From positions 1 to 10,339 of the forward strand of contig JANDJZ010001394.1 of NCBI GenBank assembly GCA_027943245.1: a stretch of 10,339 nt of DNA. The letters are read 5' to 3'. Numbering within the stretch: the first letter of the stretch is position 1; each line of letters begins with the position of its first letter. Shown here in pieces: positions 8,095-10,339 of this stretch. The notes below the pieces were generated by a model that was given only the letters and a program-made list of their open reading frames with translations, was not told the DNA's origin and did not search any database. The position numbers were made by a program, and so were the translations under genes. This DNA is from Acanthamoeba sp. SK_2022b. Lineage: Eukaryota; Discosea; Longamoebia; Acanthamoebidae.

Positions 8095-8697
8095 TCAGCG
8101 GATCGAGGAGACCCTGTTGGCCATGCCGACACGGTTCAGATCGCCGGTTGAGCGGCTGATCGTGGTGCAGCGTCCGCGATAACGGGCGTCTTCGCAGATC
8201 TGGACCCGGCCGCGGATGACCCGGATCGAGCGGATATTGTCGTTGAAGCCGCGATGGTCGGCCAGATTGTCGATGGGGTGGCGGATGCGAAGCTGCTGCC
8301 CGCTGTAGTTGGCGCGGGTGTAGGCGATGACTTCGAACGCGCCGCCGGACGGAGGACGTGGAGGCTCAGGCGGGCGTGGGCCGGGGCCGGGCGGCACGGG
8401 CGGGCGAGGACCGCCGCCGCCAGGACCGCAGCGCAGATAACCGTTGTCGTTGCGGATGTCGCTGCCGCGACAGCTGTTGGTGTCCAGGGTCGAGGAGACA
8501 GGCGCGCCTCGTTCATTGGTGCATTGGGCGCGCAGCAGATTGCCGTTCAGGGATATGCCCCGACAGGTCTGCTGGTACGAGCCGGGCGGAACGCCGCCCC
8601 CGGGCGGGCGGGGCGGACTGGTGCGTTGCTGGGCGGAGGCGCTGAAAGCCATCGCGGCGACGGCGCCGATGACAACGAGATGAGGCAGGCGAACCAT
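8095..8697 (-). CDS. Secreted CVNH-domain plus beta/gamma-crystallin-domain protein
   Basis: This is an intact 200-residue exported protein. A signal peptide (1-22, VVIGAVAAMAFSASA-QQ) is followed by a short Pro-rich stretch. A cyanovirin-N homology domain spans ~39-90: GSYQQTCRGISLNGNLLRAQC, later TLDTNSCRGSDI and NGYLRC, with four Cys at 45, 59, 76 and 90 that can form two disulfides. A Gly/Pro-rich linker covers ~91-119. A beta/gamma-crystallin-like double Greek key occupies ~120-200: FEVIAYTRANYSGQQLRI, then NDNIRSIRV, then VQICEDARYRGRCTTI and MANRVSSIR. CVNH domains often bind glycans, and beta/gamma-crystallin folds often bind calcium or stabilise extracellular proteins; the function here is inferred. 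The Shine-Dalgarno AGAGGGAG lies about seven bases before the ATG. The gene is divergent from the ada region and convergent with the HAAS protein. Both domain calls come from residue patterns. Confidence 0.85.
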   Translation of the reverse strand: MVRLPHLVVIGAVAAMAFSASAQQRTSPPRPPGGGVPPGSYQQTCRGISLNGNLLRAQCTNERGAPVSSTLDTNSCRGSDIRNDNGYLRCGPGGGGPRPPVPPGPGPRPPEPPRPPSGGAFEVIAYTRANYSGQQLRIRHPIDNLADHRGFNDNIRSIRVIRGRVQICEDARYRGRCTTISRSTGDLNRVGMANRVSSIR

Positions 8698-8853
8698 GGC
8701 GTTACTCCCTCTTTTTTATGTGCAGACGGGGTGAGGCTATGCCTGTCGCGATCTGAGCGCGAATCGAATCTCGCTGGGCTTGAACATCGGTGCAGGCGAT
8801 CCATGTCCGAAAACCGCGAGACATGAGGCGGGCGAGCGCCCATCTTGTCCGAC
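8698..8853. promoter_or_regulatory. Divergent intergenic region, CVNH-crystallin gene / ada
   Basis: These 156 bases must carry both promoters. On the minus side an AGAGGGAG ribosome-binding site and a CATAGCCT -10-like sequence are visible. TCGCG (8746-8750) and CGCGA (8758-8762) form a short inverted repeat near the middle. No clear E. coli-type Ada box is seen, and the ada start has no good Shine-Dalgarno. The assignment of any single element is weak. Confidence 0.35.
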
Positions 8854-9947
8854 ATGGAACAGATGCTGGATCAGGAAGCCTGCTGGCGCGCCGTGGTGGC
8901 GCGGGACGCCCGGTTTCGACAGGCGGTTCTTCGCCAACGTGTTGTCGACGGGGATCTATTGCCGCCCGGTGTGTCCGGCGCGGACGCCCAATCGCGGCAA
9001 TGTGGTGTTTCACCCCACGGCGGCGGCGGCGCAGGAGGCGGGTCTGCGCGCCTGTCTGAGATGCAGGCCTGAGACGGCGCCCGAGATGGGCGCCTGGCGC
9101 GGCACTTCCAACACCGTCAGTCGGGCGCTGGCCCTGATCGAGGCGGGGGCGCTGGATACGGGAGACGCCGATGCGCTGGCGGCGCGGCTGGGCGTGGGCG
9201 AGCGACACCTGCGCCGCCTGTTCCGCCAGCATCTGGGCGCGGCCCCGGTCAGCGTGGCCCAGACGCGGCGGGTGCTGCTGGCCAAACAACTGATCCACGA
9301 CAGCGACCTGTCGATGGCCGAGGTGGCGATGGCGTCCGGTTTCGGCAGCGTCAGGCGGTTCAACGAGACATTCCAGGCCCTGTACGGCCGCCCGCCTTCC
9401 GAACTGCGCCGTCGCACGGTGAACGAGGCGCGCGGCGAGGCGGTGCGGATCAGTCTTGCCTATCGCCCGCCCTATGACTGGGACGCGATGATCGCGGCCC
9501 TGGGCGCACGGGACGCGGACGACGAGGCGGTCGAGGCGGGCGTCTGGACGCGGCGCCTGACGCCGGACACGGACGGGACGCAGGGTTCGGTGTCGGTTCA
9601 GCCGGGCGCGGCGAACCGGCTAGCCCAGTCAGGCGCAGGTGTCCGAGCTGAAGGCTCTGCCGGGGGTTCTGGCGCCCAGGTGCGGCGGGTGTTTGATCTG
9701 GCGCGGCCAGAGGCGCATCGCCCATGACCTTTCGCACGATCCGGCGCTGGCGGCGGCGATAGAGGCGCGGCCCGGTCTGCGCCCGCCCGGAGACTGGATC
9801 GACGCGGGCGAGGATGCGCCCAGCGACCGGCTGGCGACGACGGATGCGGCCCTGACGGCGCGGGCGGAACACTGGAGGCCGTGGCGCGCCTATGGGGCGC
9901 TGTACTGGAACACGATCAAGGAGACGCGTGATGACGAAGCCGCTTGA
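8854..9947 (+). pseudogene. ada: Ada-AlkA fusion (methylphosphotriester sensor/AraC regulator + glycosylase), frameshifted and internally deleted
   Basis: The Ada N-terminal domain transfers methyl groups from phosphotriesters to a zinc-bound Cys and activates repair genes through an AraC-type DNA-binding domain; the AlkA part excises alkylated bases. The ATG at 8854 (TTG 8845 is possible) has no clear Shine-Dalgarno. The four zinc Cys (~36, 40, 67, 70) have the exact C-X3-C-X26-C-X2-C spacing of Ada, within STGIYCRPVCPAR and ACLRCRP. The AraC HTH spans ~75-180 (LAARLGVGERHLRRLFRQH; MAEVAMASGFGSVRRFNETF). The AlkA N-terminal fold follows (YRPPYDWDAMIAALGAR). A +1 slip lies at 8914-8916 (extra T), with further slips near 9620, 9672 and 9700. 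ARPGLRPPG (to ~9789) is joined directly to DWIDAGED and the C-terminal WRPWRAYGALYW (9868-9909). The intervening HhH-GPD core with the catalytic Asp, some 120-130 residues, is absent. The tail overlaps the alkyltransferase start by 17 bases. Confidence 0.85.
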
Positions 9948-10339
9948 AAACCTGATCCTGACGCTGGACCGCATCGGATCTCCGGTCGGCGAGGTTCTGG
10001 TGGCGACCGACGCCCAGGGCGCGGTGCGGGCGCTGGACTTTCATGACTATGAGGCGCGGTTTCTGCGCCTGCTGCGCCGCCATTATGGCGAGGTGACCCT
10101 GGTTCCCGGTCCTGCGCCAGAGTCTGTGCGGAGGGCGGTTCAGGCCTATTTCGGCGGCGATCTGTCGGCGTTCGACGGCCTCGAGGTGAAGACCGGCGGC
10201 ACCGATTTCCAACGGTCGGTCTGGCGGGCGCTGCGCACCATTCCGGCAGGCGAGACCTGGACCTATGGACGGCTGGCGCAGGCGGTCGGATCGCCCAGGG
10301 CGGTGCGGGCCGTGGGCCTGGCCAACGGGTCCAACCCCA
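9931..10339 (+). CDS. ogt: Methylated-DNA--protein-cysteine methyltransferase (Ogt/MGMT type), 3' end outside window
   Basis: This is a suicide enzyme that removes alkyl groups from O6-alkylguanine and O4-alkylthymine. The ATG at 9931 has AAGGAG at 9918-9923, seven bases upstream. The frame is open through the last base (136 codons). The N-terminal ribonuclease-H-like domain begins LILTLDRIGSPVGEVLVATDAQG; the DNA-binding domain starts TDFQRSVWRALRTIPAGETWTYGRLAQAVGSPRAVRAVG and reaches ANGSNP. This is just before the expected PCHRV active-site Cys, which lies beyond the window, so catalytic competence cannot be judged. The start overlaps the last 17 bases of the ada-alkA frame, giving translational coupling and a shared alkylation-response operon. 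Confidence 0.93.
   Translation, partial: MTKPLENLILTLDRIGSPVGEVLVATDAQGAVRALDFHDYEARFLRLLRRHYGEVTLVPGPAPESVRRAVQAYFGGDLSAFDGLEVKTGGTDFQRSVWRALRTIPAGETWTYGRLAQAVGSPRAVRAVGLANGSNP

Noticed and set aside
7044..8132. 362-codon minus-strand frame opposite the membrane protein
   Set aside because: The product is rich in Arg, Pro, His and Asp, typical of antisense reading in GC-rich DNA; the plus strand encodes clear transmembrane spans.
8254..8826. Plus-strand frame opposite the CVNH-crystallin gene
   Set aside because: The minus strand has a signal peptide, ribosome-binding site and two domains; the plus product is an Ala/Gly/Arg-rich shadow.
1..10339. tRNA, rRNA, CRISPR array or insertion sequence
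   Set aside because: No cloverleaf-like segments, spaced direct-repeat arrays, transposase motifs or terminal inverted repeats were seen by eye on either strand.

Overview
The window looks like a chromosomal segment of a GC-rich alphaproteobacterium, most likely Caulobacterales and Brevundimonas-like. This is an inference. It rests on the high-GC codon use of uvrB, the PadR gene and the ada region, a perfect GTTC-N7-GTTC LexA box at uvrB (the alphaproteobacterial form), and a long TonB-dependent receptor with the Caulobacterales-style DEVVVVG TonB box. No marker gene fixes the genus.

Layout, left to right. (1) Bases 1-540 are the 3' end of a strikingly AT-rich gene, probably the C-terminal part of a P-loop ATPase of the Sll1717 type. 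It looks like the edge of an acquired region. (2) uvrB lies on the minus strand (573-2906), intact, with a perfect SOS box overlapping its start codon and a promoter geometry that suggests a leaderless transcript. (3) A ~430-base AT-richer spacer follows, with promoter-like elements and a small stem followed by a T-run. (4) A TonB-dependent outer-membrane receptor (3341-6420) is broken by about six small indels and closed by an excellent intrinsic terminator. (5) A PadR-type repressor is followed by a polytopic membrane protein with an N-terminal HAAS/DUF1700-like domain, a classic PadR-partner arrangement. The partner carries one frameshift. (6) A convergent secreted protein combines a cyanovirin-N homology (CVNH) domain, a proline-rich linker and a beta/gamma-crystallin domain. 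(7) Divergent from it is an alkylation-damage operon: an Ada-AlkA fusion that is frameshifted and appears to have lost its glycosylase catalytic domain, overlapping the start of an Ogt/MGMT alkyltransferase that runs off the window end.

Functionally, two DNA-repair units (SOS-controlled nucleotide excision; adaptive response to alkylation) flank envelope functions (TonB-dependent uptake, PadR-controlled membrane protein, secreted lectin/crystallin-like protein). Three of the longer genes carry several small indels, while uvrB, padR, the CVNH-crystallin gene and the visible part of ogt read cleanly. Either those three genes are decaying or the assembly has local errors; the sequence alone cannot separate the two. 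The best candidates for something unusual are the CVNH plus beta/gamma-crystallin secreted protein, the LexA box sitting on the uvrB start codon, and the precise-looking loss of the AlkA catalytic core.
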